Source: Physcomitrium patens
Lineage: Eukaryota; Streptophyta; Bryopsida; Funariales; Funariaceae
DNA: 64,000 nucleotides
Direction: 5' to 3'
Assembly (NCBI RefSeq): GCF_000002425.4
Contig: NC_037259.1
Coordinates: 5,113,481-5,177,480, forward strand
Shown: one piece after another, positions 11,715 through 24,960 of the stretch
How the letters are laid out: each line of letters opens with the position of its first letter
Position numbering within the stretch: the first letter of the stretch is position 1
Program-made: the position numbers and the translations under genes
Notes under the pieces: model-generated
What the model was told of the DNA's origin: nothing
Databases searched by the model: none
Seen by the model: only the letters and a program-made list of their open reading frames with translations

Positions 11715-12490
11715 TGTGATTTTTCGTTTTACTTATTCCGGAAGAAACTTCCCAGAATAAACCCATATAGGGGAATTCGAACACGGGGAGTGACTAGTTG
11801 CTTGAGCGTTCACGTTAAGGTCACACAATTAATTACCTCCAATGTATCGTCACTATTTCCATTATCTAAGCACATAGGAAAACGATAATCTCTCCTTTTA
11901 CCTTATCACTCTCTTCCTTGCAACAATTCAGTCATACCAATAACTGTTATTTCCACCAATATATCTTTACTCTTATAATCTTCAACTGTAATACCTCAAC
12001 ATCACAGCTTCAGCACACAATTACCCTCATTCCAATTACTAGAATTCTTCACACAGAACTACCATTCACATTACAGTGTTTCACACAACCACAGATTCAC
12101 TCTTTCTGCTAAACTACATTCAGATTTCAGCATTCAATCTCTCTTCTTCTCATTCAATAACATATAATTCCATTCACACTTTCATTCCATGATTCACTTC
12201 ACAATATTCAGAAACTCTCAATACTCTTATTTCAAAGAACATAACAACAAAAGAAAAGAGGTAGCACCAAGCTTACCCCGGCTCACACTATCACAGTAAT
12301 GGCAGTTTCTTCCTCTCTCTCATCCTCCTTATCCTACCACAAGATACCAACTGCTACATCTCTAATGAAAACTGCTTTTCCTAACTATTCATCCATTTTA
12401 ACTACTGAACTACCTTTCTAACAGTCATCTATTCCTGTTTACACTATAAACTAAGTATCTACAAATCAGCAAATAACTACTTATTCTACA
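11715..12490 (-). repeat. Element B 5' LTR
   Basis: On the minus strand it starts TGTAGAATAAGTAG and ends with CA before the primer site. It aligns almost throughout with the plus-strand LTR at 39303-40092, including the shared run 'cggggtaagcttggtgcta'. Confidence 0.88.
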
Positions 12491-13094
12491 ACTTTGCACA
12501 TTTAATAATCCAAAAAATATCAAATTTTAAACCATAGATATTACATCAATTGTACGAACTAGCCAAAATTGCTAGTCCTAATTATATTATATAAAATTCA
12601 AATCACCAATACAAACCTTGACTTTCAATAACCGTTGTTCAGTCTTCAAAAATCCTACAAAATTAATCATTATTTCTTTAAAAAAAGCTTCAAGCTAGAT
12701 TTTAAATTCTAATCTCCAATCTTCAAATGTCTCTCTAATTTGCCTTAGGCAGTCATTTTAGTAACTAAAGGTCTTATTTCGACCCTATCTCGCAAACGAT
12801 CAACCCGCGAGTATCAATTTAATCTACCTTAAGGATTTTTAAGCCCAATTCTATCCTTAACTTCACCTTAGTATCAAACATATCAACCATTTACCTCTTC
12901 TACTATAATTTTATTAAGTTATGGCCTTTCTAAGGTAATAAAAGAGTTTCTATATCCTAGAAGATAAAAATACTAATCAACTTTTATCTACTTGCTATTA
13001 AGAAAAAAAAATAAGCTAAGAGACTTTCATAAAAGCCTTATTAAAATATTTTGAATTTTTTTTTGAACTAATATAATAGAATATTAATTAAAAA
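12491..13094. other. AT-rich stretch without a recognised gene
   Basis: Only short frames and A/T-rich low-complexity sequence are present. I recognise nothing coding here. Confidence 0.5.
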
Positions 13095-13465
13095 ATAATT
13101 TTTAGTCATATTTTCACTATATAATTGTGTCACAACATGACAACGTGGCAATGTTTTATAGGAATTTTAATATGTGTTGACTTTACAAGACACATGCCTT
13201 AATTTACAAGGCAAGTTTTCTACATGTGGACCACATAGTTAGCTTGTTCTTCAAGCTACTGATATGTGTGGTATATGGCCAACTTTTTGACCATGTTTTT
13301 AACCTAAAAAATTAATTAAATATACCTATAAAGTCAAAGCAATGTCTATAAAGCTTTTAGAAAGCTTTGATAGAAGATATTATGGAATTGACCTATTTTT
13401 ACATACTATTATTTAAATCATATAAGTAATTATTGATTTACATGTCTATTTCCATAATATCTAAT
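13095..13465 (-). repeat. Degraded LTR fragment of the E/F family
   Basis: It aligns with the F LTR: 'tatgtgttgactttacaag' against 'tatgtgttgactttgtagg', 'ggaccacatagttagcttg' against 'gggccacatagttagcttg', and a matching order up to the 'taattatt...acatg' end. Same orientation as F. Substitutions are frequent, so it is much older than F. Confidence 0.75.
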
Positions 13466-13689
13466 TCCACAATCTATATGAATATAGCAGCCATAGAGGT
13501 GCCATTTGCTGTTGTGAATGCATAATCTTCTCTCTTAAACTCATCTTACACACTATTTGCATTCTTTCTTTTTATCTTTTTGTCTTTATAGGAATTTCAA
13601 AAAAATATCATATTTTACTAAAAATGAAGCAAGTTTTGACATTACCTTATTGATTTGAATAATTGTCCTTACTTTATTGTGTATAGAGT

Positions 13690-14240
13690 ATTCAATCTTT
13701 ACTTTAAGTTTTTTTTTTTTTTTTTTTTTTTTTTCATAATCACTTCATAATTAAGTCTTATTATTAAGTAGTCCATTGTAAGTTCTTTCTTCTTGACAAA
13801 TTTCAAAGCCACAATGAAGTAGTTAAAGGATTTTGACAAGTTTATGAGTAGAATCATAATAATATCTGCATTTTCTAAAGACTTGTCTACAATTGCAAGT
13901 TGATTTACAAGTACCTTCACTTTTTTGATGTGTTCCATGAGGTCTTTACCTTCATCCATCTTGCAAGTAAAGAACTTCTTCTTTGTGTAGATGTTTTTAG
14001 ATAAGTTCTTACTCTTATAAATGTTGCAAAGATTCTTCAATATTTCTTATGGACCTTTGCAAGTGATAATGTGGAAAAGTTGGTTTTATCATTATTATAT
14101 TAAATCAATCCAAAAGCCTTCTTTTTACAACTTTTTTAGTTATTTTTTTCTTTTATATCAGCATGCATGCTTGGAGGTTCTTTACTTTTATCTCAAAAAT
14201 CCAAAGAAGTAAACAAAAACTCTATTTTTATCTTTTAACA
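13690..14240 (-). mobile_element. Ty1/copia gag relic
   Basis: Minus-strand translation reads like a copia gag (UBN2-type): KKFFTCKMDEGKDLMEHI, then VLVNQLAIVDKSLENADI and ELTMDYLIIRLNYE. This is the standard order of plant copia gag cores. A poly-T/A run (about 13708-13734) sits at its C-terminal side. It is a fragment with no LTRs identified. Confidence 0.7.
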
Positions 14241-16990
14241 GTAAAAATTTTTACTTCTAAATTTTTTAATTGTTCTCAAGCTTTCTCCTTTACTTGAAAC
14301 CATGTTTAAGGGATATATAAAAAAAATCAAGATAAATAGTCCAAAAGCTTTCAAAATCAATAAAAAGATGTTATTGCTTTACAATCTTAAAATGCCTTCT
14401 TTATAAATAAATAAGTATTTTCACTCTCAAAACACTCTCAACTTCAATTCTAAAACTATCCATAAGTCTAATGAATTATAAAAATATTTTAAACCAAATT
14501 TATTATTCAGATATCACTTTTATATTTATAAATCATCTTTAAGTATGATAAGAGATCTTTTAAGTACCTTAAGCTTCTTCAACATATGAAACTACAAAGT
14601 CAGTCCACCAAAAATCTAACAAAGTAAGAAAATATAATATAAGTATTCTATAATATGACCTTAAGGTGTAAAATATATGACAAATCTAAAATATATTTAA
14701 CAATAAGTTAGAGCAAATTAAGATCTAGATATAGATCTAAATCTAAAAGTTAAGAGATTCTAAACCTTAACAAGAGCAAAAACAACATGATCTATTCTAG
14801 ACAACAACAAAGACTTCGTATAATTTGAAAACTCACAAACAAATGTGAGTGGGTCCATAAGTTGATGAAAAAAGAGAAGTTAGAAGCCATAATATTTAGC
14901 ATTAATAAGATTGTATACACAATGAAGTATAGAATAAGATGACTCTCACTTTCAACAGTCTTTATCTAAAGCTGAAATTTACATCTTTATAGATGAATTT
15001 CATCTATAATTACTTTTATCCTTCTTTGCTACATCCAACTAAACCTAAGATTCTTTTTAACCTAGTTGCCACCTAAAATCCTAGCTACTACTATAATAAC
15101 TTGTTTTAATCCTTTTCTATCTTTTGATTATTATCAACTTACTATGATTTAACTCTATATAGTTGCATCTATGCAAGATCTTGCTGATATTCAATACTTT
15201 TGATTAATAGCAACTTATTATGGTTTAACTTTATAGAATGACAACTATGCAAGATCTTATTAATATTCAACAAATATTAAGCTTACATGTATGGTACTTG
15301 ATTAATGCTTAGATAAAAAATTTGATAGGACTAAATTAATCAAAAATGTATCAAAGGATGTGAGCTAAAATAAACCTCTACTCATTGGAACTTTATTCTA
15401 ATTTATAACGAATGAATTAACTTTGTAAATTTTAGTAATTATGGCTATTAATTAAATTCTATTCAAATTACTCCTTATTCTTCTTAAATAATCTAAGTAA
15501 TCAATTCAAAAGTCTATAATTAATTCACATTATAATAATAAATTATCCAAAATTTTAATGCCATCAGAATTTTTTTAATTATTTATTAATTTATGAATTT
15601 CTTTTATGTATTTATTTTTTAATATTTTTTTTTATTTTTTATCATTATTATAATTTTTTATTATTATTAATTTTTATTTAGTTTAATTTTAATTAAAATT
15701 AATTAATTAATAAAAAAAATTCATATATAAAAATTCATTCTTTAATAATATTTCATCTACATATTCTATCCATGCTCAAAAATTCATTTGTCATTAAGAA
15801 TTTATTCAAAATAATTTGTTCAATCCATATTTTTGAAAAAATAAATAAATTAAAAATTAAATTAAAAAAAAAACTAAATTATTTAAATTCTAATTACTTC
15901 ATTTAAATCTAATCTATTGTTATTGTCCAAAATCGAGTCCTCATGAAGCTCAAAGAGACTCTGTTGATTCTCTTATTATGAATCAATTGCCACCACCATT
16001 TGGTACCACTCCGACTTTACAATCCAAGAGCTCTTTGACTCCTTGTGGATCCACTAGCAAACAAAAAATAAAAATGGAAGAACCTATAATGGACTTTAGC
16101 TGCGTATAAGTCATCAAATCAACTCATTAGTTGTTCTAGGATAAAATATTGCATTTAGAGTGCTTAAAACCACAATATATCGTAAATAGTATAAAAATAT
16201 TTAGAAAAATAGATAATTAAAATATTAATTGTAGAATTGGAGTCTTAGTAAGTCTTAGAGGTAATTATCTTAATTGGTTTAGTATTTTTTACTTATTATT
16301 AAGTATTAAAAATTATTTATTAAGATCAATACTTATATTGGACTTTTATCTATACATATTACTTATAAAAAAACTATAAATATTAGTTAATAGCTAGAAG
16401 AAGTATGAAAAATAACCTCGCATCTTTTTAGTTATTTATATAAAAAGTAGGATTTATAGTAGATTTAAATTGATTTTATTAATATTAAAATTATCAAGAT
16501 AATAAATTATAACCTTAAAGTTATATTAATATTATAAAATCATTATAGGAATTTTTAGAATTTATTTAGAATTTATTTAGAAATTTTTAGAGTAATTTCT
16601 AAAACTTTGATAAAAATGAGTTTTATCACTTTGGGGGCTATTATGAAGAAATGGAGCAAGATTTGAAGGCCACTCAAGGATCCTTGGGATAATTGGAAGT
16701 CTTTAAACACTATGGTGAAATCAAAAATGCAAAAATATTGGTTTTACTAGTAGAAAATAGAAAGACTAACAACTAATGTAATCTTTATAAAAAAGGAGGT
16801 GCACAAATTTCATAAGGATTGTAGCACCTTGAAGGTAGTTAGGAAGATAAGACTAAGGCCTTGTGGCCTCTCTTAGACATCCATATACACTACTTGTGAG
16901 CCTTGGTGAGGCTTGAACTCTTGATTTCTTAAGTAAGTTACCTTTGAGTAAAATTATTTATTTTATTTTTTATTTATTTATTTGTTATTT
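14241..16990. other. AT-rich decayed stretch, no gene seen
   Basis: No long open frame and no recognised protein motif. About 15340-15480 resembles about 19355-19520 ('aataaacctctactcattgg' against 'aataaacctcgattagttcg'), which suggests two remnants of one repeat family lying downstream of different fossils. Confidence 0.45.
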
Positions 16991-16997
16991 AAACCTT

Positions 16998-18052
16998 CAT
17001 ATAAAAGGGATAGAAATTTTTTTTTGTAAGATATTGATAAAGTAGATTAATCATTATTAGGATAGTCAATTCAATAGGACTGATGATTGAATTAGTTGTG
17101 AAAAACAGTTAAGTAGGAAATGACAGTTAGAATCTGGAATTTCAGAAATAAATCATAAGTTGAAGAAGATATTATAAAGGCCAGATTGTGATAGTCGTGA
17201 GTCGGGGTAAGCTTGGTGCTACCTCTTTGTTTCTTTGTTGTTGAAGAGTAATGGATAGTTTCTAAATACTAAGAAGTGAATCTATAGAATAAATCAGAGA
17301 TTGATTTATGAGTTATTGATTATGTAATTGGAATATTGTGTGATTGAATTATATGAGAAGTTATTGGAAGATTGATTATGGATGAAAGATTATGATTGTT
17401 ATTTATTGAGAGTTTTAAATGTTTCGACAGAGGAAGTCTGTAATTATAAAAATTATATGAATCCAGATTGGTTGAAGTGAAGTTTGTTATTTCTGGTGTT
17501 TGATGGAATTTATGTGTTTTGAGCAGTCTTTTGAGAGTGTAGGGTTGGACATTCTTGTTATCACTTGATGAAAGAGTATTATTACACAGAGAATGTATTT
17601 TAGTGTTTCTTAGTATTTTAGTGGTTTGAACTACGGTTAATTGTATGATCCTAACGAGTAAGTTCATGCGATAGTCTTTTCCTATGTTCGAATCCCTTTA
17701 TATGAGTTTATTCTAAAATGAATTTATAAAATAAGTAAAATGATAACCACATTTTGGCACCAATGCCAAAGAATGACAATAGTATTGAATGTTAGGAATT
17801 AACGGCCAAATGAGCAGTTTTGGATGTTGCACAAAGAAGTTATAAAATCAAAAATGGTTTGAAAGTGAAAAAAATTGTATAGTTAGATGGAAGATAGGAA
17901 GCAAATTCAACAGTATACAATGAAAGATTATGGTTATTAAGAATGAAAACATTGCAGTAAAAAAAATACGGTAGTCAAAAGAAAGACAAGATAGAGTACA
18001 AGCAAGAGAATTGTTGCAAAACAAATAAGAACGTAAGTTAAAAAGAAAGCGA
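16998..18052 (+). mobile_element. Family-C LTR with primer site and gag leader
   Basis: 16998-17753 aligns with the element C LTRs ('taagatattg' near its start, 'ggggtaagcttggtgctacc' in the middle, 'ataagtaaaat' at its end). It is followed by TGGCACCAATGCC (17755-17767), a decayed tRNA-Asp-type primer site, and by a leader that matches C at about 34480-34620. It ends where an A-type LTR tip begins. The left boundary is approximate. Confidence 0.75.
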
Positions 18053-18095
18053 TGTCGTGTTGTAACATGACTGTATGGTGAAACATCTGATCCTC
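18053..18095 (+). repeat. Tip of a family-A-type LTR
   Basis: TGTCGTGTTGTAACATGACTG matches the first bases of the element A LTR and then diverges. It cuts the preceding gag leader, so it marks an insertion. I could not find its other end. Confidence 0.55.
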
Positions 18096-18445
18096 TCTAG
18101 ATATCACATTTTTTCCTTTTGAGTTAATTTTTACTAAAATCAACTCTTAACTTTCTCTTATATATGCTCATATCTTTTAATTTTCTAATCTACCTTGATT
18201 TTTTTTATTTATGGCCTCATAAAGAAAGTAGAAGCCTACTTTGTAAAAAGGTGGCATTTACACCTTTGGTTTTAGTTTCTTTTGAACTATTGTTTATTTT
18301 CTAAGATAATTTGTTACAATATTTTAAGTAAGATCTTTTATAATATATTAATTTTTTTACCTTTTTCACATGTTAGTTATCTTATATTACAATATTATTG
18401 TCTTTGTATGATTCTATAAAGTTCTAAGATACAATCTAATAGGAG

Positions 18446-19250
18446 AAGGCTATAGAAGAAGAGTATTAATTTCTTATGGATAATAGTACATTGGAATTCA
18501 TACCTCTTTCAACAAATCGATCTAATATTGATTGCAAGTGAATATTTAAGTTTAAAACCACATGCAATGGATGTAGTGAAAAAGCACAAGGTAAGATTAA
18601 TTGTAAAATATATTTACAAGTTACTAGTTTTGACTTTAATGAGACTTTTGCACCTATTGCCAAATTCACCAACATCTTACATACAAGGTGAAGAAATCCT
18701 TATATAAATTGAAACAATCCCCAAGAATATGGTACTTATGTATTGACACATTTTTAATCAATAAAGGAATTTGTAAAGAGTGAAATTAATCATTCACTAT
18801 ATGATGTTGTAATATAAGAAAATAATGTTGTAATATAAGACAATATATGATGCAATTTAAAGAATTCTTATTAGTTGTAATCCTCTATGTTGATGATTTG
18901 ATCATCTTGACTAATAATATAAAAAAGATAGATTGAAAGAAGGCCATATTAAAAAAAGAGTATGAGATGAGTGATTTGAAAAAGCTCTAATATTCCTTAG
19001 GAGTGGATTTTATAAAAAATTGTAACAATAAGACGATTACAATGAGTCAAAGTAAGTACATTAAAGAAGTATTGAAACGATTCAACATGGAAGAATACAA
19101 GCTTATTAGAATATTTTCAAAGGCCAATTTAAAATTGATGAAGCTTATAGTGTCATACTGTAAATACTTATAGTATGTAAAAATTAATTAGGACATATAA
19201 TATGTTCATAAGTCTTGGTGTATGTTAGAATGGTTAATAGATTAATTTAA
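18446..19250 (+). mobile_element. Ty1/copia reverse transcriptase relic
   Basis: Plus-strand reading shows the copia RT landmarks in order: DCKWIFKFKT-like, NETFAPIAKFTNI, then ILYVDDLIILTNNI (the YVDD catalytic box, about 18885-18925) and MSQSKYIKEVLKRFNM. It is decayed with many breaks. RNase H follows only much later (22.2 kb). Confidence 0.75.
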
Positions 19251-19299
19251 AAAGAGTGGATATAAAAAACTTTATTTTAAATTTTCATACCTGTTGTCA

Positions 19300-20740
19300 T
19301 TCTTTGGGGCATAACATACGTTTCTGGAGAGTAACAAAGGATCGCCCACTGAGATAGAGAGATGTAAATTCAAATAAACCTCGATTAGTTCGAAGTTTGT
19401 TTTAATTCATAACAAGTGACTTGATTAGGTGAATTTAAAAGTAAGGACATTATTCAAATTTTAATCCAATCATTAGTTGTTATTATTAAAACACCAAGTT
19501 ATTAATTAAGTCTTCCAATCATTATTCACATTTACAATGATAACTCACTCATTAAACTTCATGCAAAATAATTCCTTCTTTTAATTCTAATCATATAATT
19601 TAGTTTTAAATAATTTTTTTTCTTTTTTTTCTTTTTTATTAGGTTTTTTATTTTTTTATTTTTTTTATTTTTTAAATATACATGAATTATTAATTATTAA
19701 ATAATTGGTGGTAAGAGTAATTAATTAAGTTATTATTATTAATCCATAGTAAAGATAAAATCTTAAGTAAAAATTAAAAGTTTAAATTTTAACAAATTAA
19801 AAATAAAAAAGTTACCGATTAAGTAAAAAGTAAAAATTAAAAATAAAAGTAATAAGTAAAATTTAAAGTTCAAATTTTACATATGGAAGTTACAAGTTAC
19901 TATAAAAATAAAAGAAAAAATAAAAACTAAGAGGGATGAAGAGAAGGCACCTTGATAACGACCAAGAATTTAGGGCAGCAACTCCCTTCTACTTCAAAAT
20001 TCGCCAACCATTAGTATCAGCTTCAATTCTGATGATTTTTGCTTGATTAGAAACCTAACTTGAAGACGTTCCTGCTCTAAGAAACTGAGTGGCAATCCAA
20101 TAACTAAGGCATGCGCAATGCTCCTTCAAAGTTGAATAACTGAGACCGCCAAGGCAGCTTACCACCCTTCACTCCAAAATGCACCATAAATTCGGAACTA
20201 CTTCAAACGTAATAAAAATTGTACCATTGGAAGCTAAACTTGTATATGCTCTTATTTTTAAAATTTCAGAATGTTTTAAATAAACAGCACTGAGAAATGT
20301 CTTTTCAAAGACTGGTGACTCAAACTGCCAAGGCAGCCGACTCCCTCGTACTCAAAAAATTGTTTTAGCTCCAAATTGAGCAAGCCTATTCTCGTTGGAA
20401 AGCTGACAGTAAGAGATATGTGCTTAAAAAAATTCACTACAATAATTAAAAGGACCAAAGACTGATTGGGAAAAATCCGAGGCCCTTCAAACACACTTAA
20501 ATATGGAAGTATTTGGAAACCACTAATTCTAAGGGAGTGCCTTCTAAACCACAATAACCACCATCCACAACAAAAAATCAATGATCACACATTCACAAGA
20601 TGTACAATGAGCATTAGGATCCAAAATGAAATTGGAATTAGGATTTTTGGCCAAGATTTGGCATGGCTTCACCCTTCCTCAAAAAAAAGAGACAGAGAGA
20701 GGGCTTGGAAAACCAAGCCACTCTTATACTATTGAGTGGT
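19300..20740. other. Non-coding stretch with an internal duplication
   Basis: No gene recognised. Two segments, about 20126-20190 and 20297-20365, share the pattern 'caaag...ctgagaccgccaaggcagc' / 'caaag...gactcaaactgccaaggcagc', an imperfect tandem duplication with a period of about 170 bp. The piece is less AT-rich than its surroundings and could be part of an unrecognised LTR. Confidence 0.4.
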
Positions 20741-20911
20741 GGCATGTGAGAGGGCGGCCACATCTCCACCCTTGATCTCTAAGATCCCTAATGTAGATCT
20801 ATGGTCTTCATTCATCCAAGAGCTAATCTCATCATTAAGACTGATGGCTCTTGTAGGTGGTCATTTTTTTTTTTTTTTTTTTTGTAAATCTAACTTCAAC
20901 ACGTTTTTATG

Positions 20912-21200
20912 CTAAGATTGCATACTCATTTGTCCCAATCTACATTCATATGCAATTTTTATGAATTTTTTACCTCCAAGAGTTTTAGCAATTATTAAAA
21001 ATTCATTCAAAAATGACATCTTCATGGCTCCACTTGTAATTTGGTGGAGAGGTGCTGATCTTGTTTTCTTCACTCCATGAAGCAAATACAATGCTGCCAT
21101 TACATTTGGAAGGCTTCCATTAATTAGAAAAGCCACCTTGTTGCTTGAATTTGTTGAATAAGGAGAAAAAACTTCAAATTGTCCTTGCTAATTTTTACTA
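20912..21200 (-). pseudogene. Unrecognised open stretch, possible gene fragment
   Basis: The minus strand encodes about 74 codons from an ATG at 21136, open further upstream to about 21200. Sequence such as GSLPNVMAALYLLHGVKKTR and APLHQITSGAMKM looks protein-like rather than random AT-rich translation. I do not recognise the family. It lies among copia fossils next to a poly-T run, so it may be a captured or mobile-element piece. No function is proposed. Confidence 0.3.
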
Positions 21201-22103
21201 GAATCTTTTTTAGAGGCTTATGATTTTAATTCACTCTAAATCATATGAGACAATTTTAAGTGAAGTCATAGGCTGTCAAACAATTCTTATAGCAATGACT
21301 ATAATTTCTAAATTACTAAAACTAATTAACTTGTTATTCTAATTTTCTAAAGTCTATGATTTTAGTCCTAATTAACCCTATTTAAAGAATTAGATTAAGA
21401 TTTGTACCATCAAAGATCATAAACTTCAAAATTCTACAAAACTAGATTTTACTTATATAAATCATGATCTAACTTGTTCAATTACTACAAAATATAAGAA
21501 AAAATACAAAATTTAATTTTGAAACATAATCTAAAACTTACAAGAGAGCACTTCTTAAACTATACTTTTTATATATTATTTGATGAATTTGGAGTTTAAA
21601 TAAAGAAGCTATAAAGAGTTAAAGTCAACACATCTAAATCAAAGGTGATAAGTAAGTGATTTTATTCATCATAATGGTTGGAACCATATCTTGAGTTTAT
21701 AGACGAATTTTTACCTTAAATCTTTTAGAAAAGATAGATTATTGAATTAAAAAGGTATAAATATAAATTTTGTGGCATTTAATTACTTGGTTTGTGAGAT
21801 ATAAAGAAAATTACACGTAGATGTATAAAAACTAGGATTTAAAGCTATTGTTAGTATTTTGGTGATATCTTAAGATCGATAATGAATTTGTGGTTGAAAT
21901 TTGTTATGGTAGTTGTTAGAAGTACATTAGTACTTTATAGAAAATTTGAATGTATTTGAATAGTATAATTGAAAGATATGAGTTTTTGAAGTTCAAGAAT
22001 AATATTCCATAAAGATATTTAAGGTTTTAAAGGTTTTATCATATTTTGGGTATTTTTGGAAACTTAATACTTATATATTTGGTATAATAGCATCTAAAAA
22101 TAT

Positions 22104-22141
<38 letters not shown>

Positions 22142-22170
22142 AAAACTTGGTCTATCTTATTTCAAGACTT
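21201..22170. other. AT-rich stretch with a TA microsatellite
   Basis: No gene recognised. An alternating TA run (about 22103-22141), interrupted once, ends the stretch. Confidence 0.5.
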
Positions 22171-22179
22171 GATTGAGCA

Positions 22180-22480
22180 ATTAGTGGCAGCCAAGAATCC
22201 ATTGCTTTCTACCCTAACAATGGATGAAGAGTATGCATAAGTTAGAGCTATTTTATGGAATTGCAAGAAATAACCTATTATTACAAAATCAAGGATGTCT
22301 TGCATTTGCCAAGAATCCAAAGTACTATTTAAGAATCAAGCACATTGATGTTTAACATCATTTCATACAAGAAGAAATTGAAGATGGTATAATATATATG
22401 AAGTATTGTGCTCCAAAAGACATGCTTGCTGATGTGCTTAAAAATTTTGTTTATATATAAATTGATAATCCATAGTTGAT
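22180..22480 (+). mobile_element. Ty1/copia RNase H relic
   Basis: Plus-strand reading resembles the copia RNase H end: a 'LTMDEEYA'-like segment, then 'CLAFAKNPKYYLRIKHIDV' and 'YCAPKDMLADVLKNF', equivalent to the plant copia pattern KHIDVxxHFIRE...TKDMLADVLTK. It is broken and lacks an identified LTR. Confidence 0.7.
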
Positions 22481-23879
22481 GTATAACGTCAAAGTCATAC
22501 TTCTTAAGCAATAAAGTTTATCTATTAAGCTAGCTAATATGTTTGCTTGATTTAATGAACTATTTTAAAGATTGATGATTAGTCAATAATATAAAATATT
22601 GCTTATATAAATAAAATAAAAAATGATCAATTATTCAAATTTCTGCCAAAGCTTCTTCATTATAAGATGAATACATAGTCTCTATATTGTTGTTGCTTCC
22701 AAAAGCACATGCAAAAATATATTTCTATTTTATATTATCTATTTATATCAAGATTATTATTAATTATATTATTTTTTAAATTTGTGTGTAATTAAAAAGA
22801 TCTATTAGTATATGGATGTAAAAGCCATAGAACTAAATTCGGTTTTTATTTCAATGTATCAAATGCTTATTGGTGCTTAAAATCTCAAGTCTATGGCTCA
22901 TTCTTGCCTATGAAAATAGTTTATAAAGTTGCAATCAAATTGCAATTTTAAAAAAATCAAAAATAATAATTTGATAAGTCAATAAAAGCTCAAAATAATG
23001 AAATATCCATTAATGCCAAAATATTTTACAAAGCATCTACTTTTGCTTATTATACACCAAGACCTCACAAAAAAATCATAGAACTTAAGTATGATTTATT
23101 TTTTTGTAGAAGAATTTATACTTACAATGATGTAAGTATAATTTTTATTATTATAATTGCTTAAAAAATACTTACAAATATATTACATGATTATGTAGGA
23201 TACTACTAAAAATAATAATATTATTAATTTAGTATCTAGTAAATAATAAGTCAATTAATACTAAATCCATCACCCTTTTAAACTTAGTTGATACATTTTT
23301 GAGGCCAAATAAAAGAAATTTCTATTGCTACAATTGTTTATTGCCATCTTAATTAATTTTCTAAAATATTCTCTTTATTTATTCTTTAATAATTAATCTT
23401 AATTAATAATAACTAGATTTTAAGTCCAAAGTGATGAATACTTGAAAAAATTATATTATATTAAATAAATTATTTATTTCATAAATTAAAAATAAATTTA
23501 ACTTGAATTTATAATTAATTAAATAATAATCTATATATATTTATTTCTTTACTTAATTGGTAAAAAAAATCTTTTTTAAAAGACCTAACTATAATATAAA
23601 TGTACTTGCTATTTTAGAACTCAACTAAGCATATATCTAATAGCTTGTGGTAATAATTTTGGATATCATCTTTCTCTAAGATTTTAAAATTGTAAGATTA
23701 TCAAAAGATTTGATTATTATTTTTTAATTGAATGCGTATTAATTGCTTCTATAACCTTTAAGGTCTTTGAGGCTAAAAACAAAACAATTGAAATACAAGT
23801 CAAAATCTAAGGCCATATTTCAAAATGAATATTTGTAAAGCCAATGATAATAGCAATTGAATTTGAATATTATACAGCA
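22481..23879. other. AT-rich stretch without recognised genes
   Basis: Only short frames; nothing supported. Confidence 0.5.
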
Positions 23880-24960
23880 ACTCAAAAAATTATTTTAATG
23901 TTGACATGTTTTAGAAAGAATGGTGTATTATAGATGAATTACAATGAATAATGATATGTGGTTTGTATAAAAAATAAAATAATTTTTTATAGCTACCAAA
24001 TGAGCCTAACTTGAAAAAAATCCATTAAATAATTAAAGAACTATGGCCAATCCAATTTGAAATAGTATTGAAACATTTTTTTGAATGTGGTATCCAATTA
24101 CATATCAATACTTTGTAGGACCTCTTTTGGCCTTGATAACTACTTCCAACCTCTTAGGCATACTTTCTATTAACTTTTGGCACAAAATTGCTTCAATATT
24201 ATTCCATTCCATAGATATTCTTTCCTATAATTTTTAAATTTCTTTTGGTTTTAACTTCCAAGTGTTGAGCTAGCATGTGAGGTGCTTTCAAAGATGTTCA
24301 ATGGAATTAAGATCAAGAGATTGAGTAATCCAATCTATTACTTAAATCCTATGATGATCAAATTACTTTTTTGTTAGTTTTAAGTTTTTCTTGGGATTGT
24401 TATCTTGCTGAAAAATCACCTCCTCCTAAAAAATGTCAAATTCTTCAATGCCAGGGAAGAGGTTTTTTTCAAGAATTTTGACAAATTGCTTGGTATCTAT
24501 CCTCTTCTCAATCTCTACCATCTCCCAAACTCCATTCCATCCCATACAACTTCATACTATTAAATTTCCACCTCCATGCTTAACTATTTTTTGGATCTTT
24601 TTGTCAAGTAAAGACTAATTTTTTTATTTCTACACCCTTTTTCTGCCATCTAACTCAAATTTAATGATTTTTGTCTCATTTGACCAAATAATCATCTTCC
24701 AATCTTCCATAGTCCATTCTTTATACTTCAAAGCAAAATCCAAGTGTTGTTTTTAATTGCAGGTAGATAATAATGGTTTTTTTTTTTTTTTTTTTTTTTT
24801 TTTCACCATGGCTTTTATATTCTAATGCTTGAAAACATTTTGAATGGTTTGGATTGATATTAGATTATTGATAATATTTTTAATCTTTTAGCAACCTCAA
24901 TAGTATTTTTAATCTTTTTAGTGTTGATTTAGAAAATGATTATTTTTTCATCTATTATAG
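23880..24960 (-). pseudogene. Tc1-like DNA transposon relic (DD34D-type transposase)
   Basis: Minus-strand reading gives Tc1/mariner transposase landmarks in order: a degraded helix-turn-helix near 24960-24850, FGQMRQKSLNLS-like (cf. W/FSDE), KHGGGNLIV (about 24585-24560, the 'HGGG..MVWGC' motif), IFQQDNNPKKN (about 24420-24390, second catalytic Asp) and SLDLNSIEHL (about 24315-24290, equivalent to 'SPDLNPIEHLW', third acidic residue). Stop codons and frame changes interrupt it (for example stops after HGGGNLIV and around the IEHL motif), so it is inactive. Its left end begins ACTCAAAAAATT, also the terminus of the MITE at 31946-32152. A poly-T run (about 24777-24803) lies inside. Confidence 0.75.

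Larger units (their letters stand above)
9228..12490 (-). mobile_element. Element B remnant (Ty3/gypsy, plant tRNA-Asp type), minus strand
   Basis: Reading right to left: LTR (12490-11715), primer site, leader, then gag up to the edge of element A. No pol of this copy lies in the window. It is closely related to element C and to the 39.1-40.1 kb piece. The coding stretch is interrupted in several places, so it is a fossil. Confidence 0.88.

Noticed and set aside
11918-12112. 64-codon frame in the B LTR
   Set aside because: LTR sequence without coding signals.
17320-17667. 115-codon minus-strand frame
   Set aside because: It lies antisense within a family-C LTR.
20466-20735. 89-codon plus-strand frame
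   Set aside because: Composition and lack of motifs fit non-coding repeat DNA; the minus-strand frame over it is no better.
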